This document shows, in pieces, positions 26,518 to 41,500 of a stretch of DNA of 64,000 nucleotides. Location of the stretch: positions 1 through 64,000 of the IMG/VR virus record IMGVR_UViG_3300032331_000813. One strand, 5' to 3'. The notes under the pieces were generated by a model, which saw only the letters and a program-made list of their open reading frames with translations, ran no database searches and had not been told where the DNA came from. Positions within the stretch are counted from its first letter, which is position 1; each line of letters opens with the position of its first letter. Source of the DNA: a virus. The position numbers and the translations under genes were made by a program.

Positions 26518-29500
26518 ATGGCAACAAGAATTAGAACATTAAATTTTCTTCCAGAAATATTTAAAACACCAACCAATAATCAATTTTTATCAGCAACATT
26601 AGATCAATTAGTTGCTCAACCCAATACGGAAAAGATAGAAGGTTATGTTGGTAGTAAATTTGGATATGGTGTAAATCCAAACGATAATTATGTAACTGAA
26701 CCAACAAAAATTAGAACAGATTATCAATTAGATCCGGGTGTAGTTTTCTTAAAAGAAAATGATACTACTGCAAAAGATTTTATTAGCTATCCGGGCATCA
26801 TTGATGCATTAAAATTAAAAGGTGGTATAACTGAAGATAACAGTAGACTTTTTAATAATCAATTTTATTCATGGGATTCTTTTACTGATTTAGATAAAAT
26901 CATTAACTTTAGTCAGTACTATTGGGTACCTAATGGACCAGAAAGAGTTGTAGTACAATCAAGTGCAATTTATAGTTCGGTACAGTATAATGTACAATCA
27001 GAGACTGCATATTATGTAATTTCATCTAATGAAACTTCACCTGAAATTAATCCGACACTTACACTGTTAAGGGGCGGTACTTACACATTTAAAGTAAATC
27101 AAGATTCTAATTTTTGGATACAAGGCGTTCCTGGATTGACTGGATATAGTCCTGTACAAAGAAATTTACAAACACGTAACGTTTATGGTGTTGAGAATAA
27201 TGGAATAAAAGATGGTACTGTTACCTTTACTGTACCACCCAAAGATGCATTAAGTGAATATTATTTTGTAAACTCTACTACAGTTGATGTAGTGTCTACT
27301 TTACCATTTGCTCAAGTTAATGGTGCAACTGTAGATTCTATTGGTGGTATTGATGGTGTTACTGAATTAGACGGATTGACCGTAATGTTCTACAACACTG
27401 GAGTAGAAAATGAGATAGCTTATACTAATCAATTTTTTGATCAAACACAGTTTGATGAAGAAGGCGGTGTACCTTATACTAATTCTTCTCAAAGAATAAC
27501 AAAAACTATTACTGATAGTAATAGTTTAACCAATGAATTTACTTATATAAACGATACTGGAATTAGTGACTTTCAAGCGAATGATGCTATAACTTTTGTA
27601 GGAACATTAATTGGCGGGGTTGTTAAAAACAAAACATATTATGTAAAAGAAATTACATCTTCAAACACGTTTACTATATCATCAACAGTTAATGGAAATG
27701 TTGTTGAATTGACAGATGCTACCGGTGGTAGTATGACTGTAAGAATACAAACTAGTTATCCTGGCACTGATATTTTTGATAATAACTTTGAAGGTGGATT
27801 CTATAATCAAGTAAGTAGAAATTTTTATTCAGTTACGTTATTAGGTGATGTAGATAATCCAGTAATTCAATTAACTCGCTTATCTTCTATCCCTGCTAAA
27901 ACTACTATCACTGCTGAGTTTGGAGCACAATGGGCTTCAATTAATTTCTTTCAAAATTCATTAGGTGAAATTCAACTTCAACCATATAACAGTGCTATAC
28001 TAGATACATTGTATTATCAAGATGCGACTACTTTATCTAAGGTAGGTCAACTTAGAATAATTGACGATAACTATACTAATTATATTGACGTTGATTTTGA
28101 TATTTTGGGAAAGAAAAACTATACGGCACCAAATGGTGTAGTATTTACCAATGGATTAAAAATTATATTCCAAGGTAATATCTATCCATCTAAGTATGAA
28201 AACGTAGAATATTATGTAGAAGGCGTGGGCAGTGCAATTGAATTGATTCCGGTTGCTACTTTAATATCTCCGGGATTGTTTACCTCAGGTGAGTATACTC
28301 CTTACGACTCTACCCCTTATGATTTGGGTAACTATGATTCTAATTTATATGTTCCTATCAATCCAGATTATCTTACTATTGCTAGAAATTCTATCAATAG
28401 AAATGCATGGTCAAGAAGTAATCGTTGGTTTCACATTGACGTAATTAATGCAACGGCTGCATATAATAACACACCTTCTTTAATAACAGAATACACAAAT
28501 TTAGAAAATAAAGCAAAACGACCAATTATTGAATTTTATCCTAACATAAAATTATTTGATTCTGGTGCAGTAGGTAAAGATCCTATAGATTTTATTGATA
28601 CTAGGACTACAGATGCATTTACATATGTAGCTGGTCAATCCTCATATTTTCCAGATGTTGCCGGTTATACAGGTTATAATGCTACGATTGCACCAGTTAC
28701 CTTAGCAGACACCTCAGTGATAGCAACAAACGTATATGGATATACTGATACTATAGCTGTAAGTAGTGTTACAGGTTTATATGTCAATGACACCATAAGA
28801 TTCACTGTTCCTATAATTAATGCTGTCTCACTTGTTGTTGGAAAAACATATGTTATAAACACACTTGGTTCTACTAATTTTACACTAGTTGGAGCATTAT
28901 CAAATACAGTAGGAACATCTTTTGTTGCTACTGGAGTAGGAACTGGCACCGGTACTGCAACTACGTTTGGAGGACTTACACCAAACACTACTTACTATAT
29001 AACTAGTATAGAAACAAATGTTCAAGTAAGTTCTAATGTGTTTAAAGATTTGATTACTGTCTCTTTAACTAGACAGGGTGTAAATGTAAATCTATCAAAC
29101 TCAGATACATTGAGTATTGCCACATCAATATATCATTACAGTACTTCTATTACAGTTCCTACTAGTAGTATATCTGGGCTATTTGAAAAGAATCAATACG
29201 TATCAGACTCGACCAATTATCTACCTAGTGTAACATTAATAAGTAATGTAACAACGGTCAATGATAACACTATAATAACTGTTACTTGGACAGTTCAAGC
29301 AGTTATTCCTGCAACTTCAATTGCTTCAATTGTCTCTGCTGATACTCCATTAGATAATTATGGATTATTTGATGGTGCTAGAATTGTGTTTGCAGCAGAG
29401 ACTACTGATTCAGTTAGGAATAAAATATATATTTCTAGATTTGCTTCAATAACTCCAAATGGAACTCCTTTAATTACTTTGGTTGAAGCAGAAGATGGAC

Positions 29501-32500
29501 TAGTATTACCAAACGAACAAACTGCGGTATATAGAGGTTATAACTACACCGGTAAAGATTTTTATTATACTGGTATTGAATGGGTAGAAGGTCAGCAAAA
29601 AATAACAACTAATCAAGCACCCAAGTTTGACCTGTTTGATAAAAATGGAGTAAGTTTGGGAGACCCTGATGTATACAATGGAACATCATTTACAGGTTGT
29701 ACATTGTTTGCGTATAGCATAGGTACAGGAAATGATGATTCTGTGTTAGGTTTCCCGTTAAGCTATAGTTCTGTTGCAAATTTAGGTGATATTAATTTTG
29801 ATGTAACTTTAAATTCAAACACATTTAACTATGTATATGGAACAACTGCGGTTACTGAAAAAGTAAACATTGGGTATGTTTATAACTATACCACAACTGA
29901 AAATTTTGTAAGACAAATAGGATGGCAGACTGCGGTATCTCCTAGTGTTCAATATCAAATTTTTGACATTGCTTGGACATACTTAAGTCCAAACATTGAA
30001 TTTACATGCGACATTGCACCAATCGCTTCTAACAAAACTAATTGGCCTACTGTTCAAGTATACATTAATAATACATATTTAGAACCTTCAAAGTATACAG
30101 TAACTACAACCGCAACTACTACAACAGTAACTATACCTGATATTAATTATACTTTATCTACTGAATTTACTGTACAAATTTTAATACTAAGTGACCAAGT
30201 AAGTCAAACTGCTTACTATCAGACACCTGACAACTTAAACAATAATCCATTCAATGATGAGATTACCAAAGTCAATGTAGGGGACATACGCGGTCAATAT
30301 CAAAGTATTTTCTATAACAATCCGTTTACTACTGGTCAAATATTTGGTTCAAACAACTATCGTGATTTGGGTAATTTAGTTCCATGGGGTAATAGAATTA
30401 TTCAAAATAGTGCTTCATTAGTGTTGCCAGCAACATTCTTACGTAATCAAAGCCATGATTTATTCAATGCATTATTATACAATAGCAGACAGTATATTAC
30501 TTTTAAAACATTATTAGTTGATACAGTAGACAAATCAAACTATACAATTGATTGGACTCCGGCAGCAATGTTAGATGACACATTGCAACAAATGAATTTA
30601 TCACATTCAAATGAACAACCGTTCTTTTGGAGTGATATGGTTCCGTCGAAATCTCCTCTAGTAGCAAACTCATACTATTTTGCAAATCCTTTAGATACAA
30701 GCCGTTATCCATTGACTAGAATTTATGATTTTTCTGTAGCAAATTATTATAGCGTGTTGGTATATTTGATTCGTGACGAGGAAGAAACTCAGTTAATTAA
30801 AAACGTTGATTATACGATAAGCACAGATAGCCCTTCATTGGTTGTTACATTAGATTTATTGGCTAATGACACAATCATAATCAAAGAATACAATCAAACA
30901 TATGGAAGCTATGTTCCTAATACTCCAACTAAGTTGGGACTATATCCAGCAACAATTCCTAGCGTAACATTAGATACTGCGTATACACAACCAACATATT
31001 TTATTGTTGGACATGATGGCTCATATAATAGACTATACGGAGATTATAATGCTGAAACAAATACTTTAGTAGATTTTAGAGACCAAGTATTACTTGAGTA
31101 TGAAACTCGTGTATATAACAATTTGAAGTTAAGCGAAACTGTACCTGCAGGTTCTTACTCAGGAGTTTTATTACCTGGATTTTTTAGAGACACGGATTAT
31201 ACCTATGATGAGTTCATGCAAATATACAGTGAATCATTTTTAGATTGGGTAGGTCAAAATAGAGTAGATTATAAAATACAGTATTACAATAAATCAAATC
31301 AGTATACTTACAACTATCGTGATAGTGGTAATAAATTAAATAGTATACCTATACAACAAGGTTATTTCAGGGGAATATATTTATATTTTTATGATACCAC
31401 AACACCAAATGCTACGCCGTGGGAAATGTTAGGTTTTGTAAATATGCCAACTTGGTGGGAAACTAGATATGGTCCCGCACCATACACAAGTGATAACTTG
31501 GTGTTATGGGGAGATTTAGAAAAAGGTTATGTATGGAACGACGGTAATCCTTACATAAAACCACAATATGCACGTGCCGGGTTAACAGATGTAATACCGG
31601 TCGATAGTAACGGTGCATTAATAACACCAATGATTTCAGTTTTAGGAAATTATAATGAATATACATTCCAACGTGATTGGAAAGTAGGCGACGTTGGCCC
31701 GGCAGAATTTAGTTATCGTAGAAGTAGTAGTTGGCCATTTGATTTGATGCGTATTCTAGCATTAACAAAACCAGCAGATTTCTTTAATTTGGGAGTTGAT
31801 GTTGACAATTACAAATACAATGCTGAATTTAATCAATACTTAGTTAATGACAGAAGTCATTTGGTAATTAGTGATGTACCTATTTATGGGTTAGGTACTC
31901 CTGCAACTAGCTATATCAATTGGATAGTTGATTATGAGAAACAAGTTGGAGTTGACGCCACTACTAATATAAGCACATTGTTAGATAATTTAGATGTTCG
32001 TTTAGTATATCGTTTAGCAGGATTTAGTGATAAAAACCTTCTTCAATTCTATGTAGAAAAGAGTTCTGCCAACAGTAATAATAGTTCATTACTAATTCCT
32101 GACGAAAGCTATCAAGTATTATTATACGAAAATCAACCATTTGATAGAATCGTATACTCTGGGGTCGTAGTACAAATAACTGAAAATGGTTATAAAGTTT
32201 ATGGTAATAGTCAGACTAATGCATATTTCAAAACAGTAGTTCCTAAAGCTACTAATATCACAGACAAAATTACAGTAGAAAATTTGTCGGTAGATGTAAT
32301 TACTGATTTTTATAATATCACGGCAACTATTCCATATGGTATTGAATTTTATAACGTGCAACAAGTATCACAGTTTTTAATTAGTTATGGACAACATTTA
32401 ACTAATCAAGGTATGGTATTTGAAAATGTAGAAAATGGAGTACCTGTTACTTGGAGACAGATGGTAGCTGAATTCTTATATTGGGCACAAATGGGTTGGG

Positions 32501-35500
32501 CTCCGGGTAGTATTACTACAATAAATCCGGCAGCATCAACATTGGTCATCAACAAAGAAAGTTCTATTGTTCAACCATTAACATTGCGTCAATTTAATTT
32601 TGTATTAAATCAAAATCTATATCCTATTCAAGGTAGCGATATGGCAGTGGTTCGTGAAGATACTGCGTTTTCAGTTACTCCGTTGAATGTTGGTGATGCT
32701 ATTAGCTATGGACAATTCAATATTAGTAACATTGAACATGGAATTGTATTTGACAATGTAACATTGTTTAATGATATAATTTACAATCTTTCAACTGGTT
32801 TAAGACAAAATCGCATTTTTGTTCGTGGAAGAAAAACTGCTGAATGGAACGGCAATGTAGACGCATTTGGTTTTATTTTAAATCAAGATAATATCACTGA
32901 ATGGACTAAAGAAGTAAAATATACTCAAGGCTCTATTGTAAAATATAAAAACAAATATTGGACAGCTATAACAATTGTACAAGCAAAAGAAATATTTGAC
33001 GAACGTGAATGGGTTGTAACAGATTATGACAAAATTCAAAAAGGATTATTGCCTAACAGCCAAACACGTTCATACGAAAGCACATTGTATTATGATACAA
33101 ACAATGCTAATTTAGAAAATGATGCTGACTTACTTAGTTTTAGCTTGATTGGGTATCGTCCAAGAGATTACATGGCTTTAGCTGACTTAACTGATGTGAC
33201 GCAAGTTAATGTTTACAAAAACATGATTAAAGAAAAAGGCACACTAAATGCAGCAAGTGCGTTTAAAGGTGCAACTTTGCCGCAAGGTGGAATTAAATAT
33301 GATATTTACGATAATTGGGCTATATTATCAGGGTCATACGGTGGCATATTAAACAATAATTTTGTTGAGTTCAGATTGAAACAATCAGAACTAACTGGTA
33401 ATCCTTCTATAGTAGGATTAACTAATGGCATATCAATTAACGGGGTTCAACAAGAAGTACCTATATACAGTTTGTTTAATTATGGTAGACCATTAGACTC
33501 AGTTAACATATTACCTACTATACCTAATACTCAACCATCAACGTTATATCCTACCTCAGGGTATGTAAATTATAATGACGTTACAATGGCTAGTTATTTC
33601 TATTCAGGGTTAAGTGCAGCACAAAACTATACTGGAAAAACTATACCTATTAATCAATTCTATGTAAGAGATTATGCTTGGTTAGCAAATTACCTAGCAA
33701 CTTGGCAAGTATATACCCCTGCTAGCTTAGGTACAGTAATAAATGTAGACAATAACTTAAATGGTACTGTGACGGTAACATTTTCTCAAGCGCATAATTT
33801 AAAATTATATGATCCATTTGCTATAGTTAACTTTGCAGTTGATATTGACAACTATTATATAGTAGCAGCCGTCCCAAATCCGCAGACAGTAATAATTAAT
33901 CTATCACTAAATCCTTCTATCAGAAACATAACTGGTCAAGGTATAGGAATGAGAATGCAAAGTCAACGTGTAGCTACTGCACCTGAAATTGATAATCTAC
34001 CACTATTAGATAATGAATTCAACAAACTTAAAGTTTGGGTAGATACTAACAATGACGGAAGTTGGGCTGTATATCGCAAGAGTTTGAATTATCAATATGA
34101 CAATGAAATTATCAAAGCAGCTTCACAAAATTTTGGTAGTGCAGTTGCATACACTGAAAATTTAGGGTATTTGATAGGTGATAGTGCGTTGGGTACTGTT
34201 TATAGATATCTGTATAACGTTGAAGAAAATGTTTATACTTTATCACAAGCTATCAGTCAAGGTGGTTCATTTGGATCATGCATAACATATGTTGATGATT
34301 TGTTTGCAATATCACAACCAACACACCCGTCAGAAGTACCTGCATTATACATATATCAATTAACAACTAATGATATAATTAATACGATAGCATTATATCA
34401 AACTATTACTGCTCCAAATGGGGTAACTAATTGGGGTAGGTCTACTGCAATGTCAGGTGATCAAAATTGGTTATACATTTCAGATACTGATAATGCTAAA
34501 GTTTATGTGTATCGTAGGTCTTCAACTACTCAACTATATGTTCAAGTTAAAACTTCAAACGGATTACCATTGACATTAAGCGTAGCTGAATTAACATCAG
34601 CAGATTTGTTTGGCTATTCAATTGCAACTGATTATTATGGCGATACAGTAGTAATTGGAGCACCGTTTAAGGATTATACTAATGATGGTACTACGAACAA
34701 CTATGGATATTCTTACGTCTTTAGTAGAACTGTACAAAATTTTATAGCACAACAAACCGGTCAACCTTACAAAGAATTGACTTTTCAATTAGGATTTACT
34801 CCTGAAACTGTTGTGCAAATTGCTACTTCAACTGATGCTGCAACTGATAGAATTACAGTAGCTGATACCAGTGCATTTAATGTAAATGATCCGGTAGTAT
34901 TTTCTGGCACCATATTATCTAGTGGTGCACTATCCGCTAACACTGTTTATTATATAAAAACTATACCAACATCAACTGCGTTTACTGTTTCAAGAAAAAT
35001 AGGAGGGAGTACTTTCCAATTAATAGATGATACTGGAATACCAGGTATGACCGTGACTGTTCAAACTACTCCATTGTATGTAACAATAAATGGTGAGTTG
35101 TTGTCTGATAAAAACTATGCGGTTACTGGTTCAGTGTTAAACATTTATACTGATTCTACTATTTTAGTAAATGCAGGCGACTTGATTAATGTGAGTGCCC
35201 CTTCTTTTGTATTAGCACAAACTTTAACTGATGAAAATCCACCTAGGGTAGGAGTTGAGTTTGGTTCAAGTATTGATGTTAATGCATTTGCCAATGAGAT
35301 ATTAATTGGCGCACCATATGAGTTAAGCAGTAAAAATAATGAAGGTGCGGTACATCGTTATACAAACGGTGGTGAAAAATACGGTATAGTTATTGGTTCA
35401 TCTAAGTGTGCTATAACCTCAGAACAAACTATTTTTATCAATGGGTTTGCAGTTATTTTACAAGCAGGAAATGCTTCTTCAGCAGCTACTAGTATTAATT

Positions 35501-38500
35501 TAGTTAACATACCAAACGTATATGCTTCAGCATCTGATACCACTGATAATGGTATATTATCTATATCATTAGTAGACGTTGAGATTGGTGTAATGGGTAA
35601 TAAACTATCACTAACTGCTTTATTGTCTACTACCTTTGCTGAAATGGGAATGACTATTTATAAAAAGACACAAACAATTGTCTGCCCACATTCTGCTACA
35701 AGAACTCAATTTGGAGCAGTTGTTAAATTTAACAAGTCTACATATGGATCATTCGTTGCTAGCGCCCCAGCAGGAGCACGAGTTGCTGCAACTACTTTTG
35801 ATTTTACAGATGATGAATTAGACAACGATACGGTATTTGATAATAATGCCACTCAGTGGATAGATAGTTTTGTCAACGCCGGTGCAGTGTATATGTTTGA
35901 CTTCTTATCTGCATATAACGAAAATATTGATAATCCGGGTAAATTTGTGTACGCACAAAGTACAAACGCTAGAGATATTGAGTACGGAGCACAACCATAT
36001 TATGGAACTGCATTAGATTTCAACAACAACCGAGTTACAATTGGAACTCCTAACTTTATATCGCCTACACTGACTTATCAAGGGCAAGTTGTAACTTATA
36101 TAAGTTCTAGTACTGAACCTGATTGGGCTGTGTATAGGGAATCAGCACCAGTAGTAGATGTTAATGGAATATTTAACATTCAGATGTATAGTGCAATGAC
36201 TAACGATACATTAGAAAATCTAGATTATATTGATCCTCTTCAAGGAAAACTATTAGGTGTAGTAGCACAAAACATTGATGTTGTTTCTAATCAAGATCCT
36301 GCTAGCTATAACTCTCCTGGTATAGCACAACAAGGTATAGTATGGGGACAAGATAAAGTAGGTCATATTTGGTTCAATACTTCTAATACAAGATTTATGA
36401 ATTATCATCAAAATGATGTTAATTATAATAGTCAATGGTGGGGTAGAGTATTTCCGGGCAGTGATGTAGCAGTATATTCTTGGATAGAAAGTAATGTTCC
36501 ACCTGAACTATATTCTGGTCCTGGAACGCCATTTGATACATTTAACTATGCTGTTAGAGGGGTGATCAATGCAGAAGGGCTAATTACTCCTGTATATTAT
36601 TTCTGGGCTAGAAATACAAATATTGTTTTTGAAAGATTAGGAAAAACATTAGCAGATTCTACATTAGAGTTATACATTACTAGCCCGCAAAATACTGGTA
36701 TATCATATTTTGCACCACTGCTACCTAGTGTGTTTGGTTTATATAATGGATTTGAATTTATCAATGCAAATGACACGGTACTTCATATTGGATATTCTAC
36801 TGGAACTAATAGTGACGTATCACATAATCAATATAGTTTGATTCGTGCAAATTATGCAAATGACTTCTTACCGGGAGTACCTGGATCCGGCGCAGCTTAT
36901 CAAAATCACTTAGCAGTTGGTATCACAGAACCGATTGATTTATACAATCGAATGTTAGATAGTATGTGTGGGGTTGACAATGCAGGAGGTGTTGTTCCCG
37001 ACCCACAATTACCAAAAGCAGTTCAAACTGGCGTACTTGCTAGACCAAGACAGGGTTTCTTTTATAGCAGATTTGGAGCACTAAAGAATTATTTACAGTA
37101 TGCAAATACTGTATTATCACAGTTCCCAATTACAGAAATGAGACCTAACATTCCTTTCTTGAATACTACTGGTGAGTTTTATGACACTAGTGCTTATTGG
37201 ACATTAATCAATTGGTGGGCTCCTGAATACAACGATAATACTAAATCATTAATTCAAGTCCCTGTGTATGCAGATTTGGCTGCATTGACAGTTGCCGTTG
37301 GAACTATAGTTACTGTTTTACAAAACGGTGTTGGTAGTGCAGAGACATACATTTATAGTAGTGATGGTGCTTGGATTAGAATAGGATTAGAAAACGGAAC
37401 CATAGAATTTAAGAGTGTTCTTTGGGATTACCCTAGTGCTAGATTAGGTTTTGGTGATAATTTCTTTGACACTACTTTATATGATGTTTATCCTTCTGCG
37501 GAAACAAGATATATTGTCCGTGCCTTAAATGAAGAAATTTATACTAATGAATTATTAATCTTTAGAAATAAGAGTCTAATACTATTGTTTGAATACATTC
37601 AAAGCGAAACTATTGAAAGTCAAAACTATTTGTCATGGTTAAATAAAACTTCATTTGCAGATGTATCACATACAATTCGTGAATTATTACCAATTGAAGT
37701 ATTTCAATCTGACAATGAATTATTCTTAGAAGGTTACTTAAATGAAGTTAAACCTTATCACGTAGTTATTAAAGAATTTATTTTCAAATATACTAGAGAA
37801 GAAATATATCAAGGTGATGTTACTGACTTTGACGTACCTGCACAATTTACCTCAGGTGTAAATGAATTTATAACTCCTGAGTTAGTTTATACTACTCCTA
37901 CAGAAATTAATCAATTTAATTATCTTGACCCAATCTGGGCAACAGCACCTTATAATCAATGGTATAATAATTATGGTGTAAGTTTGAATGGTGAAAAAGG
38001 ATATTACATTGCTACATTAGCATCTTATATTTCATTGAATGCAACATCTTGCTATGTAGATAATATTAACGGTTTTCCGGTTACTGGTAGTATACTAATC
38101 GGAACTGAAGAAATTGGATACTCATATAGAGATTTGGCAACTAATCAATTAAGTGGATTGTCTCGTGGACAAAATAGTACAACTATTGCTATTCATTTCC
38201 CAGAAACAAATATATACATGAATCTTCCTGGAGTATTAGTTACTGATACTGGTAGAAATTATTTAAATCCTCCAAGAATTACTGCTTACATAGACTTAAC
38301 CAAATATCCTGCTCCTAAGATAACAGCAATATTAGAACCAATATTAGCTTTAGGAAAAGTTATTGGAGTGACCGTCGTAGACCCTGGTTTGGGTTATGCT
38401 GTATTACCTCAAATAATTATTGATCCTGCAATTGTAATAACGATTGATAGTTCTCAAGTAAGTATAGTAGACAATACAATTGACATTGGTAGTACTGAAT

Positions 38501-41500
38501 TACAAACTGGAGATTTAGTAGTATATACTGTTGGCCCTAACTCAACCCCTATAGGTGGATTGAAAGAAGGTCAAAGATATTATGTAAATCTTCTAGAAAC
38601 TATACCTGCACCAATCATTGCACTTTATACTGAATATCTATCTGCGATTGAAGATCACGATAGAGTTATATTAGATAGTACTGGCACAGGGACTCAAAAG
38701 TTCAGCATGGGTGCTGCTGCAAATGCAATAACAAATGCAACACCAATAAGAGAAAATATAATATCATTAAGATTTGATAGAACAACTTATAATTCTCAAG
38801 TAGTAGAGTGGTCACCATTTGGATATTATGGTTCTTTCTATGCTGGAACATTGCGTAATCCCGACAAAGTAGCATCATCTGCAATTACTTTATACAGTAA
38901 CACTCCGCCTATTGAAACTATATTAGCAAGTGCTCAGGGAGCAACATTTGAAATTTTAGATACTACTAATCAGCAAACACTTGAGTGGTCATCAAGAACA
39001 AGAAATACAATGCAGACGTATGGTAGTCTTTACCCTACTGAAGCATATAGAAATGCAATTCGTATCGACCCGTCAGACGGTGGTGTAGCAGTAGAAGGTT
39101 TTATTGGATCAACAATTGGTTTCTATATAGGAATGCCAGTTAAGTTCAACGGGTCAACTATTGGTACATTGTTAGAAGATGATGTAACTTACTATGTTAA
39201 GTCATTAGTTAAGTTACCAAATACAGGAACATCAACTAGTGCAACCAGAACCAATGCTTCAAATAATACTATTACAGTAGCTAGTTCTGTTAATTTTAAA
39301 TTGCAAGATACTGTTGTGTTTACTAGTGCTACGCAGATTATATCTTCCGGATATTTTGTTATAGGTCAAACGTATGAAATAACAACAGTAGGAACAACTA
39401 ACTTCACCTTAATAGGTGCTGCTTCAAACGATGTTGGTACTGTGTTCATTGCAACTGGAGTCGGCACAGGTACTGGAACTGCGGAACAGAGAAGTTTGGG
39501 CAATGTTATATATCTTGAAACATATTATATCTTGAGTAAACCGTCTGCAACTACAGTTACACTCTCACAAACATTAGGTGGTAGTGTATTCAAGTTATCT
39601 AATGCCACTGGTGTAATGACAATGATCAGACCTGATACTGATGTATTAGAAGATACTGGTTTTACGATTTCTGATACAGTTGACGAGAATGGTAATCCAG
39701 GCGCAGTTTATTCTCCTAACATTGGCATTGGTTCAGTAACTATTGCACCTGCAGGATTAAAATTACTAACAGGCAATCAAACTAATCTTGAGATAATAAC
39801 AATTAATTATTCTGGATTAAGAAATACTGTAGCTACTACAGGTACTACAAACACAGTAACTGTATTGTTGACTGCTACAGGCGAAAATGGTACTACTGGA
39901 TTCTATACTGGACTTCCTATATTCTTTGTAGGTAATACGTTTGGTGGAATTGTTGAAAACATTAGTTATTATGTAACTACTGTTATTGATGCACAGACAT
40001 TCACAATGTCTCCTACATCAGATGCACCTTTTGCTATTAGTTTCACTGAAACCACATCAACAGATAATTTAGTTGTTTGTGGAACAAGTAGTACTGAAAA
40101 TATTACTTTAAACTTGTCAGTCAATGAACCTATCATATTTACTGACTTCGTATTAAAAGCAGGTTACTTTACAATAGGACAAGTATATTCTATAGTTTCT
40201 GTAGCAGATAATAACGGCGGTGCTACTACTGATTTTACTTTGATTGGTTCAAGTTCTAACGCTATTGGTACTATATTTACTGCTACTGGTGTAGGCACTG
40301 GAACCGGTACTGCTACCCCAACAAGTCCTTCTACTACGTTTGGTGGAATAGTTTTTGGTAAGACATACTATGTAAGACAAAAGTTTGCAGACGTTGACCC
40401 AATTGATTTAGTTACAACTACATACTCTATTTCTATAGCTGAAAGCGTAAATGGAGATGCAGTAACATTAACTAATACGGTTGGTTCATGTTTGTTTACA
40501 AGTCAAAAAGATACACTACCATTAACAACAGCGACAGGTTCTATGACTATGAATGTTGCATTACCAGTAAGTCCTGGACAAGTTGATGGACAACAGTTTA
40601 CTTTATACAACACTTCTAGTCAGTTAGCGGGCAAACAAGGAACAGTATCTAATCTATTGAATAGAGAAATAACTTCTACTTTAGATACAGTTAATAGAAT
40701 TTGTTTATCTTCATTTAGCGGTGGATTAACTGACATATACAATAATTTACAATTTAAAGTTTCTACACCAATTGGTGGATTGACTAATGCTACCGTTTAT
40801 GCTGGTAGTTTCATTGTTGGAAATGTTTATACAATAACTTACATTGGTGATACAACTCAATCTAATTGGAATACTATTGCAGGTACTACTGGTGTAGTAT
40901 ACACTATAAACAGTGTGTTTACTTGTGCAGCAACTGGAACTTATATTGGATCACAAACTGGATCTGCTGTAAGAGTTTATAAAATAACAGGAACTGGAAC
41001 TACCTCAGTCAAAGTTATTGAAACTCAATCTTCTGGAAATTGGTTAAGGTTAAACGATGACGATAATCCAAATACTACTGATGTTTTATATGTGGGTATG
41101 CCTTTATATTTCAGCGGTACTTCAGTTGGTTCTGTATCATTAGGTGTAGTGTATTATGTGTTTAGTATAGATTCAAGTCCACCGTCAGGTACAGGTAGAT
41201 TCTCAATATCAGAAGTATCTGATTTGTCTAGCCAATTTACAGTAACTGACGATGTTGGAGTAATGACCGGATCAGGAGATCCTTATGTAACAATAACTTC
41301 TCCTGCGTCATTACTAGATTCTAATCAAATAGCAACTTTCTCAAGTGCTCCTAGCACTGCAACAGTAACAGTAACTAACGGCTCATCATTTACAAATGGT
41401 ATGGCAATAAGATTCAATACTACTGACACGTTACCTACTCCGTTGAAAATAAATGTAACTTACTATATTAAGAATCTTAGTGGAAATACATTTAATATAG

